Positions 45,490-56,949 of a stretch of 64,000 bases of DNA are shown in pieces. How positions within the stretch are numbered: position 1 is the stretch's first letter; each line of letters opens with the position of its first letter. The notes below the pieces were generated by a model, which was not told the origin of the DNA, made no database searches, and saw only the letters and a program-made list of their open reading frames with translations. The DNA comes from Amycolatopsis thermoflava N1165 (GTDB lineage Bacteria > Actinomycetota > Actinomycetes > Mycobacteriales > Pseudonocardiaceae): the NCBI RefSeq assembly GCF_000473265.1, contig NZ_KI421511.1, positions 7,785,314 to 7,849,313 on the forward strand. Direction: 5' to 3'. A program made the translations under genes and the position numbers.

Positions 45490-45831
45490 GTGGTCGAGGT
45501 GGGTCTGTTCGACGGTCTGAAGCGCAGACGCGGCGCCGGGAAACCGGGCACGCTGCGCCGTGCCAGTGACGCTGACCTGCGTCATCTGGAGGGCTGGGCG
45601 GCCGCGCGGCGGGGCGTCGAGGCGTTCGTCGAGCCGCGGACGACGGTCACCGAGACCACCGTCGTCCTGGTCGCGCACGACGGCGAATGGACGCGGCGCC
45701 GGATCGGCAGCCTGGACGCCGCGCAGCAGTTCGGGCGCAAGCATTCGATCCCGGTGTACGAGGTCGCGAAAGTCGGTTACCCGAAGCGCATGCGCGAATA
45801 CACAGAGCGGCAGAAGCGCGCCAAGGGCTGA
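45490..45831 (+). CDS. conserved small protein of unknown function
   Basis: A 113-residue protein I cannot assign. It is basic at both ends. A central VVLVAHDGEWTRRRIGS and a C-terminal YEVAKVGYPKRMREYTERQKR may form a small alpha/beta unit. There is no signal or membrane segment. GGAG five bases before the GTG at 45490 supports the start. It is divergent from lpd and convergent with the alcohol dehydrogenase gene, with 3 bases between the stops. A GATAAT at 45458-45463 may be its -10. Confidence 0.75.
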   Translation: MVEVGLFDGLKRRRGAGKPGTLRRASDADLRHLEGWAAARRGVEAFVEPRTTVTETTVVLVAHDGEWTRRRIGSLDAAQQFGRKHSIPVYEVAKVGYPKRMREYTERQKRAKG

Positions 45832-45834
45832 GAT

Positions 45835-46860
45835 TCAGTCCAGGTCGGACAGATCGAGGACGAAGCGGTAGCGGACGTCGCCCCGGGCCAGCCGCTCCAG
45901 CGCGTCGTTCACCCCGGCCGAGGGGAGCACCTCGACGTCGGCGGTGATCCCGTGGGCGGCGCAGAAGGCGAGCATGGCGGCGGTCGCGGGCCTGCCACCG
46001 CTGCCCGCCGAGCTGAGCTTCTTGCGCCCGACCAGCAGGTCGAGGGTCTCCACCGTGACCGGCCCCAGGTGCCCGAGGTGGCTGAGCGTGCCGTCCAGCG
46101 CCACGAGGCGCAGGTAGGCGCCCAGGTCGTGGGGCGCGGAGATGGTGTCGATCAGGATGTCGAACCGCCCCCGCGCGTCCGCCATGCGAGCCGGGTCCGT
46201 CGAGTCGAGCAGGTCGGCCGCGCCGAGCCGGCGCGCGTCACCCGCCTTGTCCGCCGACCGGCTGATCACCGTGGTCTCGGCGCCGAGCGCCACCGCGAAC
46301 TTGACCGCGAGGTGACCCAGCCCGCCCAGCCCGGCCACGGCGACCCGGGTGCCCGGCCCGGCGCCCAGGCTGTGCAGCGGTTCCCACACGGTGATCCCGG
46401 CGCACATCAGTGGTGCGGCGCCCGCGGGGCCGAGGCCTGCCGGGAGCGGGTAGGCGAACCGGTCGCGGACGACGTACTCCCGTGAGTAGCCGCCCAATGT
46501 CGTGGAGCCGTCGTGGCGGTCGGTGCCGCCGTAGGTGAGGGTGGGGAAGTCGTGGCAGAAGTTCTCCTGCCCCGCGAGGCACATGGCGCAGGTCCCGCAG
46601 GAGTCCACGATGTTGCCGACGGCGACCGCGTCCCCGGCGGCGAAGTCGGTCACCGCGGATCCCGTGGCGGTGACCACGCCGGTGAACTCGTGGCCGGGCA
46701 CGAGTGGAGTGTCGCCTGCCCGCACCGCGTGCAGGTCGGTGTGGCAGACGCCGCAGTAGTCGACCCGGACCGCCAGGTCGTCGGGCCGCAGCTCCCGCCG
46801 CTGGACGGGCGCCTGTCGTAGCGTCCCCGCGACCGCATGCCATCCCGTCGTCGTCCGCAT
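45835..46860 (-). CDS. zinc-dependent alcohol dehydrogenase (CAD-like)
   Basis: A 341-residue medium-chain dehydrogenase. Catalytic zinc ligands are in YCGVCHTDLH and PGHEF. The structural zinc is held by the four Cys of CGTCAMCLAGQENFC. NAD(P) binds at GLGGLGHLAVKFA. The layout resembles YahK/cinnamyl alcohol dehydrogenases that reduce aldehydes. The ATG at 46860 has AAGGAGG nearby. Its 5' side carries one arm of a 17-bp inverted repeat shared with the divergent TetR gene, so it is likely repressed by TetR and induced by an aldehyde or similar. Confidence 0.92.
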   Translation of the reverse strand: MRTTTGWHAVAGTLRQAPVQRRELRPDDLAVRVDYCGVCHTDLHAVRAGDTPLVPGHEFTGVVTATGSAVTDFAAGDAVAVGNIVDSCGTCAMCLAGQENFCHDFPTLTYGGTDRHDGSTTLGGYSREYVVRDRFAYPLPAGLGPAGAAPLMCAGITVWEPLHSLGAGPGTRVAVAGLGGLGHLAVKFAVALGAETTVISRSADKAGDARRLGAADLLDSTDPARMADARGRFDILIDTISAPHDLGAYLRLVALDGTLSHLGHLGPVTVETLDLLVGRKKLSSAGSGGRPATAAMLAFCAAHGITADVEVLPSAGVNDALERLARGDVRYRFVLDLSDLD

Positions 46861-46872
46861 GGACGCCTCCTT

Positions 46873-46924
46873 CAAACAGACTGTTCGGTTTGTTTCGACC
46901 GTAACAGACCGAACAGTCTGTTTG
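46873..46924. promoter_or_regulatory. 17-bp inverted-repeat TetR operator
   Basis: CAAACAGACTGTTCGGT (46873-46889) and its exact complement ACCGAACAGTCTGTTTG (46908-46924) frame 18 bases between the alcohol dehydrogenase and TetR genes. Each arm contains AACAG-A-CTGTT, itself a near palindrome, so two dimers could bind. Confidence 0.75.
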
Positions 46925-46937
46925 CTAGGGTCGTCTC

Positions 46938-47521
46938 ATGTCCGATCTGCCCGCCACCGCCCGCGGCGCCGCGACCCGTCAGCGCATCCTGGAGGAGGCG
47001 ACCCGCGAGTTCGCCGAACACGGGATCGCCGGTGCCCGCGTCGAGCGCATCGTGGCCGCGGCGCGCACCAACAAGGCGCAGCTTTACGGCTACTTCGGCA
47101 GCAAGGAAGGGCTGTTCGACGCGATCTTCTCCGCCTCACTGGAACGGATCGTGAACGTCGTGCCCATCGACGCGGGCGACCTGGCGGACTGGGCGGTGCG
47201 GCTCTACGACGAGTACCTCCGCCGGCCCGACCTCATCCGGCTCGCCACCTGGGCGCGGCTGGAGCGCAGGCCCGCCGGGCACCTCGTCGAGGACGCAGAC
47301 CGCCTCGACGACCACAAGCTGCGCGCGATCGCCGAGGCGCAGGCCGCGGGCAAGGTGGTGCCCGGGGACCCGTTCGACATCATGGCGCTGGTGATCGCCC
47401 TGTCGATGGCGTGGTCCCCGGTGAGCAACGTCTACGCCGCGACGGCCGAGGAGCCCGGCGAGGTCCACGACCGCCGCCGGGCGCTCCTCCGCGAAGCGGT
47501 TCGCCGCGCCGTGACGCCGGA

Positions 47522-47525
<4 letters not shown>
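46938..47525 (+). CDS. TetR-family transcriptional regulator
   Basis: A 195-residue repressor with the helix-turn-helix [22 protein letters not shown] near residues 32-53, and a TetR_C-type helical domain behind it with [15 protein letters not shown]. The ATG at 46938 is 13 bases after the operator arm. It is divergent from a zinc alcohol dehydrogenase gene and most likely represses both. The 3' end shares four bases (CTAG) with the stop of the convergent pepA gene. Confidence 0.92.
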
Positions 47526-49027
<1,502 letters not shown>

Positions 49028-49126
49028 TTGTGGCTCCTCGCGCATCCATCGACGGTCGTGCCGGGTGGGGTACCCGGCCAGGTAGTGAGCCATGCTAATG
49101 AGGACGGAGCCCGGCAGGAGAGGCAG

Positions 49127-50104
49127 GTGGTGGGCGTGCGGCTGGCGGCGGGACTGCTGATCGCGCTGGCCGTGGGCGCGCAGGCGGGCGGCTGGTGGCT
49201 GCTCGGCGGCGCCGTGGTGGCGGCGCTGCTGGCGTTCTGCGTGCCCGAGCCTCCCGCGCTGGAGCCGAACCCCGCCCGGCTGGTGGCCGCCACGCGCCTG
49301 GTGTCCCGCCTCGCGCTGGTGCCGCTGTTCGCGTCGGTGTTCACCGCCTACCTGTTCCCCGGGCAGCCGTGGGCGGGCGCGGTCGTCGCGCTGGTGGTCA
49401 CCGCGGCCGACGCGGCCGGGCTGCGGCTGGCGAGGTACGCGCGGGCGTGGCTGCTGGGCATCCTGCTGGTCGCCGGGGCCGGTTTCGTGGCGCTGAGCTT
49501 CGCGATCGAGCCCGCGCAACCGGTGACCGCGCCGCACTTCACGATCGGCGGGCTGTTCGCGGCGGGCGCGGTGGTGTTCCCGTTGCTGCCGCGGCACAAC
49601 CCGTCCTGGCTCGCGGGTTCGGTGATGGTGGTGCTGGCCATCGGCGCGGGCGCGCTGTACCAGCTCGGCCCGGTGCGGCTGGCGTTGTCCAGCGTGCCGG
49701 TGCGGGACGCGCTGGCCGCGCTGGACGGGCAGGTGCTGAACCCGTTGCTGGCCGGGGTCGTCGTGCTGTCCACTGTGCCCGCCGCGCTGCTCGCGATCGG
49801 CGGCGCCCGCGAGGAGCTGGCGTGGCCGCGCGCGTCCGTCGCTTGTGGACTGATCGCCGCGGTCGCGGCCGTGCTGCTGGACCCGGACCAGGCGCTGCTG
49901 CTGGCCGCGGCGGCCGCGCTGGCCGAGGTGCTGGTGACCGCGGTGCTGTCGATGATCACCGGGATCACCGCGCGCGGCGTGATCGCGGCGGTACTTGCCG
50001 TGACGCTGCTGGCCTGGCTGCCGCCGGTCTATCTACTGGGGACGGTGGTCGCCGTCGCGGCAGGCGCCGCCGTCACGCCACGAGCAGAAACGCCAGCAGC
50101 GTGA
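49127..50104 (+). CDS. membrane protein of unknown function
   Basis: A 325-residue hydrophobic protein with about nine or ten membrane helices; the rest is short loops. Long Ala/Leu/Val stretches leave few charged residues, and one soluble loop ([13 protein letters not shown]) lies after about 235 residues. I do not recognise the family. The GTG at 49127, with others at 49130 and 49136, follows GGAG. It is divergent from pepA with about 100 bases between, and its last 32 bases overlap the convergent small membrane gene. Confidence 0.75.
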   Translation: MVGVRLAAGLLIALAVGAQAGGWWLLGGAVVAALLAFCVPEPPALEPNPARLVAATRLVSRLALVPLFASVFTAYLFPGQPWAGAVVALVVTAADAAGLRLARYARAWLLGILLVAGAGFVALSFAIEPAQPVTAPHFTIGGLFAAGAVVFPLLPRHNPSWLAGSVMVVLAIGAGALYQLGPVRLALSSVPVRDALAALDGQVLNPLLAGVVVLSTVPAALLAIGGAREELAWPRASVACGLIAAVAAVLLDPDQALLLAAAAALAEVLVTAVLSMITGITARGVIAAVLAVTLLAWLPPVYLLGTVVAVAAGAAVTPRAETPAA

Positions 50105-50381
50105 TCAGCGCGGTGGCGACGGTGAGGACGATCAGCGACTTCGCCGGCAGGTCGCGCGGGAACACCTTCTTGTCGTGGACGCTGCGCCACCACACGATTC
50201 CGAAGATGCCGCCGACCAGGCCGATGATCCCGCCGAACACGCCGAGCAGGGCGTAGCCGAGGAGCGTCAGCTCGCCCACCGCGAAGGTGAGCAGGACGGC
50301 GGTGACGAAGGTCTTGACGTCGGAGGCGGGTCCGGCGGACACGGAGTTCGGCGTGGCGGTCTGCGGCACGTTGGCGGTCAC
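50073..50381 (-). CDS. small two-helix membrane protein
   Basis: A 102-residue protein with a soluble Thr/Ser/Pro-rich N terminus of about 24 residues, then a hydrophobic stretch from VTAVLLTFAVGELTLLGYALLG through GGIIGLVGGIFGIVWW, a charged loop (RSVHDKKVFPRDLPAKS) and a last helix. The family is not recognised. The GTG at 50381 lacks a strong ribosome site. It is divergent from ilvE by 60 bases and overlaps the end of the larger membrane protein gene. Confidence 0.68.
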   Translation of the reverse strand: MTANVPQTATPNSVSAGPASDVKTFVTAVLLTFAVGELTLLGYALLGVFGGIIGLVGGIFGIVWWRSVHDKKVFPRDLPAKSLIVLTVATALITLLAFLLVA

Positions 50382-50441
50382 GCCGCCATGGTAGGGGAGT
50401 AGGCGATTCTCGGAAGTCCAACTGACAGTTATCCTGGTCGA

Positions 50442-51545
50442 ATGACGACCACGTTGCCCTTCACCCGTACCCCGCACCCGTCTCCCGCTTCCGCGGAGCG
50501 TGTAGCCGAGGTACTGGCGAAGCCGGGCTTCGGGACGTTCTTCACCGACCACATGGTCACGATCAAGTACAGCAAGGACCGCGGCTGGTACGACGCGAAC
50601 GTCGGCCCTTACGAGCCGGTCACGCTCGACCCCGCCACCTCCGTGCTGCACTACGCGCAGGCGATCTTCGAGGGCCTCAAGGCCTACCGCCAGCCGGACG
50701 GGTCGGTCGCGGCCTTCCGTCCGGACGCCAACGCGGCCCGGTTCCGCAAGTCGGCGGCCCGAATCGCGATGCCGGAGCTGCCCGAGGAGCTGTTCCTCGG
50801 CTCGTTGCAGGAGCTGATCGCGGCCGACGAGCGGTGGGTGCCCAGCAACCCGGGCGACACGCTGTACCTGCGCCCGTTCATGATCTCCACCTCGGTGGGG
50901 CTCGGCGTGAACGCGCCGGCGAGCGAGTACCTGTACCTGGTGATCGCCTCGCCCGCCGGCTCGTACTTCACCGGCGGGATCAAGCCGGTGAGCGTGTGGC
51001 TGTCCACCGAGTACGTGCGGGCCGCCCCGGGCGGCACCGGCGCGGCGAAGTTCGCCGGCAACTACGCGGCGTCCTTCGTGGCGCAGTCGCAGGCCGTGGA
51101 GAAGGGCTGCGACCAGGTGGTGTGGCTCGACGCGGTGGAGCGCCGCTTCGTCGAGGAGATGGGCGGCATGAACCTGTTCTTCGTGTTCGGCTCGGGTTCG
51201 GATGCCCGGATCGTCACGCCGGAGCTGTCCGGTTCGCTGCTGCCCGGCGTCACGCGTGATTCGCTGCTCAAGCTGGCCGCGGACCACGGCCTCGGCATCG
51301 AGGAGCGCCGGATCTCCACCGACGAGTGGGAGAAGGCGGCCGCGTCCGGTGAGCTGACCGAGGTGTTCGCGTGCGGCACCGCGGCGGTCATCACGCCGGT
51401 CGGCCGGGTCAAGCACGCGGGCGGCGAGTTCACCATCGCGGGCGGCGAGCCCGGCGAGGTGACGATGAAGCTGCGCGCCGAGCTGACCGGCATCCAGGAG
51501 GGCACGCGCCCCGACCCGCACGGCTGGATGCACAAGCTGTCCTGA
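50442..51545 (+). CDS. ilvE: branched-chain amino acid aminotransferase
   Basis: A 367-residue fold-IV PLP enzyme that makes the last step of Leu, Ile and Val synthesis from 2-oxoacids and glutamate. The PLP Lys is in [12 protein letters not shown]. Other class markers are [38 protein letters not shown] and [15 protein letters not shown]. The ATG at 50442 gives normal length. A clear hairpin terminator follows. Confidence 0.97.
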   Translation: MTTTLPFTRTPHPSPASAERVAEVLAKPGFGTFFTDHMVTIKYSKDRGWYDANVGPYEPVTLDPATSVLHYAQAIFEGLKAYRQPDGSVAAFRPDANAARFRKSAARIAMPELPEELFLGSLQELIAADERWVPSNPGDTLYLRPFMISTSVGLGVNAPASEYLYLVIASPAGSYFTGGIKPVSVWLSTEYVRAAPGGTGAAKFAGNYAASFVAQSQAVEKGCDQVVWLDAVERRFVEEMGGMNLFFVFGSGSDARIVTPELSGSLLPGVTRDSLLKLAADHGLGIEERRISTDEWEKAAASGELTEVFACGTAAVITPVGRVKHAGGEFTIAGGEPGEVTMKLRAELTGIQEGTRPDPHGWMHKLS

Positions 51546-51557
51546 TCGCTTCGACGT

Positions 51558-51591
51558 GAAGGGCCACCCCGTTCCGGCTGGGTGGCCCTTC
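51558..51591 (+). terminator. ilvE terminator hairpin
   Basis: GAAGGGCCACCC (51558-51569) pairs perfectly with GGGTGGCCCTTC (51580-51591) across a ten-base loop, 12 bases after the ilvE stop. It is followed by a GTCGTTGTT stretch. Confidence 0.75.
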
Positions 51592-51604
51592 GTCGTTGTT
51601 GAGG

Positions 51605-52099
51605 AGGCGCGGGCGCGCCGGATGAACTCCAGCCGCTCCGACGACGGGTGCCGTGCTCACGCTGGATCCGCTCGCTGTTGTCCGCCTGCATGCGGTGGAG
51701 CGAGTCCCGCAGCCGGTGTCGCCACCGTGGAAAGCCTCCAGCAGGCGCATCCACTCGGCCGCGACCTTCCGCCCCTCCGCGGAAGCCGGGGGCGACCCCG
51801 GTCTCGACGGCCCGCTGCACGCGGGGGATCAGGTCCTGCCACCTCCGCTGGACGTCCTCCTGCTCGCCGAGCCGCGATCGGCGCTCGGCCAGCTCCGCCG
51901 GCTGGGTTTCGCTGAAGGACTGCTTCACCGACTCGTCCACCGCGGTCACCTCCCGGATCAGAGCCAGGCAGCCGGTGACGCCTGCCGGTCCGTCGACGGC
52001 CGCCAGCATCCTGGTGAGGTGCGCCCGGAGCGTGCGCATCGCGCCAGCTCGCCGACCTTGGAGAACCTGCCGTTCACCCACTTCCCCCAGCGCCTTTGC
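51605..52099 (-). pseudogene. decayed MerR/TipA-type regulator
   Basis: Reading leftward from about 52099, one frame gives FSKVGELAR, like the start of a MerR helix-turn-helix. A second frame then gives LRAHLTRMLAAVD and SFSETQPAELAERR with RRWQDLIPRVQRAVETG, which resemble the effector domain of TipA-like MerR proteins. Further shifts give KVAAEWMRLLEAFHGGD, then LRDSLHRMQADNSERIQREHG, and finally SSERLEFIRRARASS, the usual end of that domain. The order is right but at least three frame changes and a missing DNA-binding middle are needed. It therefore looks like a dead gene between ilvE and cobT rather than a coding one. Confidence 0.6.
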
Positions 52100-52139
52100 G
52101 CCGATGTGGACGACGCTGGGACCTGACGTCACGTGAGGA

Positions 52140-53183
52140 TCAAGCGTTCGGCGGCGTGACCCCGGCTTCCGCGTGCGTCGGCAGGTCCGTGAGCAGCCGG
52201 GCGGCCGTGATCAGCAGCGGGAGGGCCGTCGCGGCGCCGGTGCCGTCGCCGAGCCGGATGCCCAGGTCGACGACCGGCTTGAGGTCCAGGTGGTCCAGCG
52301 CCATCTGGTGCGCCGGCTCGGCGTCGCGGTGCGCGGCCTGCCACCACGAACGCGCGCCGGGCGCCAGTTCCTCCGCCACCAGCGCCGCCGCGCCCACCGC
52401 GAGCCCGTCCAGCAGCACCGGCGTGCGCCGCACCGCGGCCTGCGCCAGGAAACCGGTCAACGCGGCCAGGTCCGCGCCCCCCGCGGTGCGCAGCAGCGCG
52501 ACCGGGTCGGGCAGCGCCGCCCGCGCCCGTCGCAGCGCGTCCCGGATCGCCACGGTCTTGCGCATCCACGCGTTGTCGTCGATACCCGACCCGCGGCCGA
52601 CCACGGCCACCGGCTCGGCGCCGGTCAGCGCGGCGACCAGCACCGCGGCCGGCGTGGTCGCCCCGACCCCGACGCTGCCCGCGACGAGCAGATCGGCGCC
52701 CTCGTCCACCTCGGCGTCCGCGATCGCCATGCCGGCCCGCAGGGCGGCCCGCACCTCGTCCTCGGTGAGGGCGTCCTCGACGTCGATCGACCCCGAGCCC
52801 GCCCGCACCTTGTACTCGGCGACCGGCGTCTCCCCGTCCACCGCGATGTCCACCACACGCAGCCCGGCGTCGGCCACCGCGGCGGCGACCGCGACCGGCC
52901 CGGCGCCCTTGAGCAGGTTGTCCACCAGCTGCCCGGTGACCTCCGGCCGGTAGGCGGACACGCCCTTCGCGGCGATCCCGTGGTCCCCGGCGAACACGAT
53001 CACCCGTGGCCGCTGGAACCGCCGCGGCGGCGCCGAGCCCTGGCAGGCCGCGACCCACGCGCCGAGCGCCTCCAGCTCACCCAGCGCGGACACCGGTTTG
53101 AGCAGCTCGGCGTGCCGCCGCACCGCCTCGGCGCGGGCGGCTTCGTCGGGCTGGGGGACATCGGCGAACGACACGTCAGTCAC
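52140..53183 (-). CDS. cobT: nicotinate-nucleotide--dimethylbenzimidazole phosphoribosyltransferase
   Basis: A 347-residue CobT that makes alpha-ribazole phosphate for the lower ligand of cobalamin. Family blocks are [60 protein letters not shown] and the C-terminal [26 protein letters not shown] with the base Glu region nearby. The GTG at 53183 is 16 bases after the aldo/keto reductase stop. Partners cobS and cobU are not in this window. Upstream DUF3043 linkage is as in M. tuberculosis. Confidence 0.95.
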   Translation of the reverse strand: MTDVSFADVPQPDEAARAEAVRRHAELLKPVSALGELEALGAWVAACQGSAPPRRFQRPRVIVFAGDHGIAAKGVSAYRPEVTGQLVDNLLKGAGPVAVAAAVADAGLRVVDIAVDGETPVAEYKVRAGSGSIDVEDALTEDEVRAALRAGMAIADAEVDEGADLLVAGSVGVGATTPAAVLVAALTGAEPVAVVGRGSGIDDNAWMRKTVAIRDALRRARAALPDPVALLRTAGGADLAALTGFLAQAAVRRTPVLLDGLAVGAAALVAEELAPGARSWWQAAHRDAEPAHQMALDHLDLKPVVDLGIRLGDGTGAATALPLLITAARLLTDLPTHAEAGVTPPNA

Positions 53184-53199
53184 GGCGCCAAACCTATCG

Positions 53200-54189
53200 T
53201 CAGCCTGCCCGGGCGGTCAGGCGCGGATCGTCCTCGACCACGCCCAGCAGCACCGAGTCGATCTCGGTCAGCAGGTCGGCGTCGAGCTTCACGCCGGCCG
53301 CCTTCACGTTCTCGTGCACCTGCTCCGGCCGCGAAGCGCCGACGATCGCCGAGGAGACGTTCGGGCTCTGCAGCACCCAGGCCACCGCCAGCTGCGCCAG
53401 CGTCAGCCCGGCCTGCGCGGCAAGCGGCTCCAGTCGGGCCACGCGCTCGAGCACCTCGTCCCGCAGGAAGCGCTGCACGAACCGCGAGCCGTTCTCGTCG
53501 GTGGCGCGCGACCCGGCGGGCGGCGGCTGGCCCGGCTTGTACTTGCCGGTCAGCACACCCTGCGCGATCGGCGACCAGACGATCTGGCTCAGGCCCTCGC
53601 GCTCGCTCGCGGGCACGACCTGCGCCTCGATGACGCGCCAGAGCATGTTGTACTGCGGCTGGTTCGACACGAACGGGATCCGCAGCTCGCGGGCCAGCGC
53701 GGCGCCGCGGGTGATCTCCTCGGCGTTCCACTCGGACACCCCGACGTAGAGCACCTTGCCCTGGCGGACCAGGTCGGCGAAGGCCGACATGGTCTCCTCC
53801 AGCGGCACGGTCGGGTCGAACCGGTGTGCCTGGTAGAGGTCGATGTGGTCGGTCTGCAGCCGCTTCAGCGAGGCGTGGCAGGACTCGATGATGTGCTTGC
53901 GGCCCAGCCCGCGGTCGTTCGGGCCGCCGGGGCCGGTCGGCCAGAACACCTTCGTGCAGATCTCCAGGCTCTCCCGGCGCTGACCGGCGAGACCGCGGCC
54001 GAGCACCGACTCGGCCACCGTGTTCGCGTAGACGTCGGCGGTGTCGAAGGTCGTGATCCCCGCGTCCAGCGCGGCCCTGATGCAGGCCTGGGCCTGCTCC
54101 TCCTCGATCTGGGAGCCGTGGGTGAGCCAGTTCCCGTAGGCGATCTCACTGACGGACAGGCCACTGCGGCCGAGACGGCGAAACTCCAT
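53200..54189 (-). CDS. aldo/keto reductase (Kv-beta-like)
   Basis: A 329-residue NADPH-dependent reductase. The catalytic tetrad is visible: Asp and Tyr in FDTADVYAN, Lys in ICTKVF, His in [23 protein letters not shown] near the C terminus binds the cofactor phosphate. The overall layout is that of the potassium-channel beta-subunit-like group (AKR6/AKR14). The ATG at 54189 is used. It lies between DUF3043 and cobT on one strand and is probably co-transcribed. Its substrate is an unknown aldehyde. Confidence 0.93.
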   Translation of the reverse strand: MEFRRLGRSGLSVSEIAYGNWLTHGSQIEEEQAQACIRAALDAGITTFDTADVYANTVAESVLGRGLAGQRRESLEICTKVFWPTGPGGPNDRGLGRKHIIESCHASLKRLQTDHIDLYQAHRFDPTVPLEETMSAFADLVRQGKVLYVGVSEWNAEEITRGAALARELRIPFVSNQPQYNMLWRVIEAQVVPASEREGLSQIVWSPIAQGVLTGKYKPGQPPPAGSRATDENGSRFVQRFLRDEVLERVARLEPLAAQAGLTLAQLAVAWVLQSPNVSSAIVGASRPEQVHENVKAAGVKLDADLLTEIDSVLLGVVEDDPRLTARAG

Positions 54190-54248
54190 GTCCGGCAGCC
54201 TACCGGAAATGGTTCGCCTTGCTAACGACCTGGAGTGCCCTCCAGTGG

Positions 54249-54905
54249 TCAGGAGACCGTGTCGCCGACCTTCACGCGCGGCTTGGGCATCCGGAGCTTG
54301 CGGATCTGGCTCGCCCGCACGAACGCGTACCAGCCCAGCGACCGGCCGCTGATGTTCTCCTTCGGGAACTTCGCCCTGGCCAGGCGCGCGATGCGGCGGC
54401 CGTTGAAGTAGCCCTCGACGGCCATGACCAGCAGCGCGGCCATGCACAGCAGCGTCACGTACTGCTGGATCACCGGGTACGGCACCAGCAGCACGACGAA
54501 CACGAGGATCGCCAGCGGCATGAACGCGCCGAGGAAGTGGCGGCGCGAGTCGACCAGGTCGCGCACGTACGCCTTGACCGGACCCTTGTCGCGCGGCAGC
54601 AGGTAGCGGTCGTCGCCCGCGGCCATCCGCTCCTGGCGCTCCTTGGCCAGCCTGCGGCGCTCTTCCTTGTCCACCGGGTTCGACTTGCGCAGCTCGCGGT
54701 TGCGCTTCATCGCCTCCCGCATGGTCCTCGGCGGGGGCGCGACGGGGCCGCGGCGCTTGCCCTCGGCCTCCTTGCGCTTCGGCGTCGGCCTGCCCTTGCC
54801 CGGGGTGTAGCCACGGGTGTGAGATTCGACGCTTTCGGCCACCTCGGCCGCCTCGATCTCGGGGCTGTCTGCGGTGGTCGTGCTGTTACGACGGAGAAAC
54901 CTCAC
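54249..54905 (-). CDS. DUF3043-family membrane protein
   Basis: A 218-residue actinobacterial protein of unknown function. A charged N-terminal half (residues 1-120) has YTPGKGRPTPKRKEAEGKRRG and a basic MKRNRELRK region. Two helices (about 128-165) follow, and a C-terminal cytoplasmic tail has GYFNGRRIARLARAKFP. The M. tuberculosis counterpart is Rv2206, also next to cobT. The GTG at 54905 is used. It is divergent from erpA over a 172-base gap in which I see no clear operator. Confidence 0.9.
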   Translation of the reverse strand: MRFLRRNSTTTADSPEIEAAEVAESVESHTRGYTPGKGRPTPKRKEAEGKRRGPVAPPPRTMREAMKRNRELRKSNPVDKEERRRLAKERQERMAAGDDRYLLPRDKGPVKAYVRDLVDSRRHFLGAFMPLAILVFVVLLVPYPVIQQYVTLLCMAALLVMAVEGYFNGRRIARLARAKFPKENISGRSLGWYAFVRASQIRKLRMPKPRVKVGDTVS

Positions 54906-55077
54906 CCAACCAGCTTATTCCAGACAGCGGCGTGCGTGTTCAACCCCCTCGCCGATGTGTAACCATGGGATCAGCGCCAAGGCGGGAACCAGCCCGGGAA
55001 CAGAACGGGTGGCACCGGTGTTCCAGTAGGGAGGAGCACCCCCCACCCGGTGCACGGCAAGACCCCGAGGGAGAGCT

Positions 55078-55449
55078 ATGACTGCCGCTGAGCAGACCAG
55101 CACGCAGGCCGAGGCCGAGGCCACCCACGGCGTCACGTTGAGCGACGCCGCGGCGAGCAAGGCGAAGGCCCTGCTCGAGCAGGAAGGCCGCGACGACATG
55201 CACCTGCGCATCGCGGTCCAGCCCGGTGGTTGCGCGGGCCTGCGCTACCAGCTGTTCTTCGACGAGCGCACGCTCGACGGCGACCTGTTCCGCGACTTCG
55301 ACGGCCTGCGCGTGGCGGTCGACCGCATGAGCGCGCCGTACGTCGAGGGTGCGGTGATCGACTTCGTCGACTCGATCGAGAAGCAGGGTTTCACCATCGA
55401 GAACCCGAACGCCACGGGCTCCTGCGCCTGCGGCGACTCGTTCCACTGA
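55078..55449 (+). CDS. erpA: iron-sulfur cluster insertion protein (HesB/IscA type)
   Basis: A 123-residue A-type carrier that passes Fe-S clusters to target proteins. The three cluster-binding cysteines are in GGCAGLRY and in the C-terminal GSCACGDSFH. FDFDGLRVAVD-like segments and ERTLDGD complete the fold. About 18 extra residues lead the domain. The ATG is at 55078, with a GAGGGAGAG ribosome site. A strong hairpin terminator follows. The LipA and other Fe-S enzymes in the window are possible clients. Confidence 0.94.
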   Translation: MTAAEQTSTQAEAEATHGVTLSDAAASKAKALLEQEGRDDMHLRIAVQPGGCAGLRYQLFFDERTLDGDLFRDFDGLRVAVDRMSAPYVEGAVIDFVDSIEKQGFTIENPNATGSCACGDSFH

Positions 55450-55463
55450 GCCAGCTACACGCG

Positions 55464-55498
55464 AAAGGGCGCCGGTCGAGGTTCGACCGGCGCCCTTT
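55464..55498 (+). terminator. erpA terminator hairpin
   Basis: AAAGGGCGCCGGTCGA (55464-55479) pairs perfectly with TCGACCGGCGCCCTTT (55483-55498) across three bases. A TTTTC run ends it, the form of an intrinsic terminator. Confidence 0.9.
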
Positions 55499-55514
55499 TC
55501 GCATGTCCGCGTAA

Positions 55515-55685
55515 CTAATAGTCCTCCAGCCCGACTACCTGTGCGTGGCAGGCGTCGTCGACCGCCCAGCCCCGCGGCGCAGGCGGGCGGGGCGCCGAGG
55601 CGTGTGCCGCGCGCAGTTCGGCGGGGATGTCGGCGCAGTCGTCGATCAGCTCGGCGATGGTCTCCGGTTCCGTCACGGTGCTCAC
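55515..55685 (-). CDS. 56-residue small acidic protein
   Basis: A 57-codon frame runs from GTG 55685 to TAG 55515. It begins with STVTEPETIAELIDDCADIP, continues AELRAAHAS, then a PRPPAPRG linker and ends WAVDDACHAQVVGLEDY. It has two Cys and one Trp, acidic ends and a helix in front. Third positions are GC as in neighbouring genes. A TAGCGT -10 at 55693-55698 lies 7 bases before the GTG, so a leaderless message is plausible. I do not know the family; a small regulator or binding partner is possible. It is convergent with erpA and divergent from the adenosine kinase. Confidence 0.5.
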   Translation of the reverse strand: MSTVTEPETIAELIDDCADIPAELRAAHASAPRPPAPRGWAVDDACHAQVVGLEDY

Positions 55686-55789
55686 GCAGGCGACGCTAGG
55701 ACGACCGGCGCGAGCCGGACAGGTCTACCAGCTAGTAGTGTCGGTCAGCGGGTCAGATTTAGCTCCGACGGGGTATTTCCCGCCGGTAA

Positions 55790-56815
<1,026 letters not shown>

Positions 56816-56949
56816 CCGGGCCCGCGGGCCTGGTCGGCCGAACGGCCACCCACCGCGGACCGCACCAGCCGGCGGTTCGATGGCGCAGGCCGCCCAGCAC
56901 GAACTCGATCGCTGCCCGGCAGGCCCACCCGCCTGCCGTGGGCGCCCCC

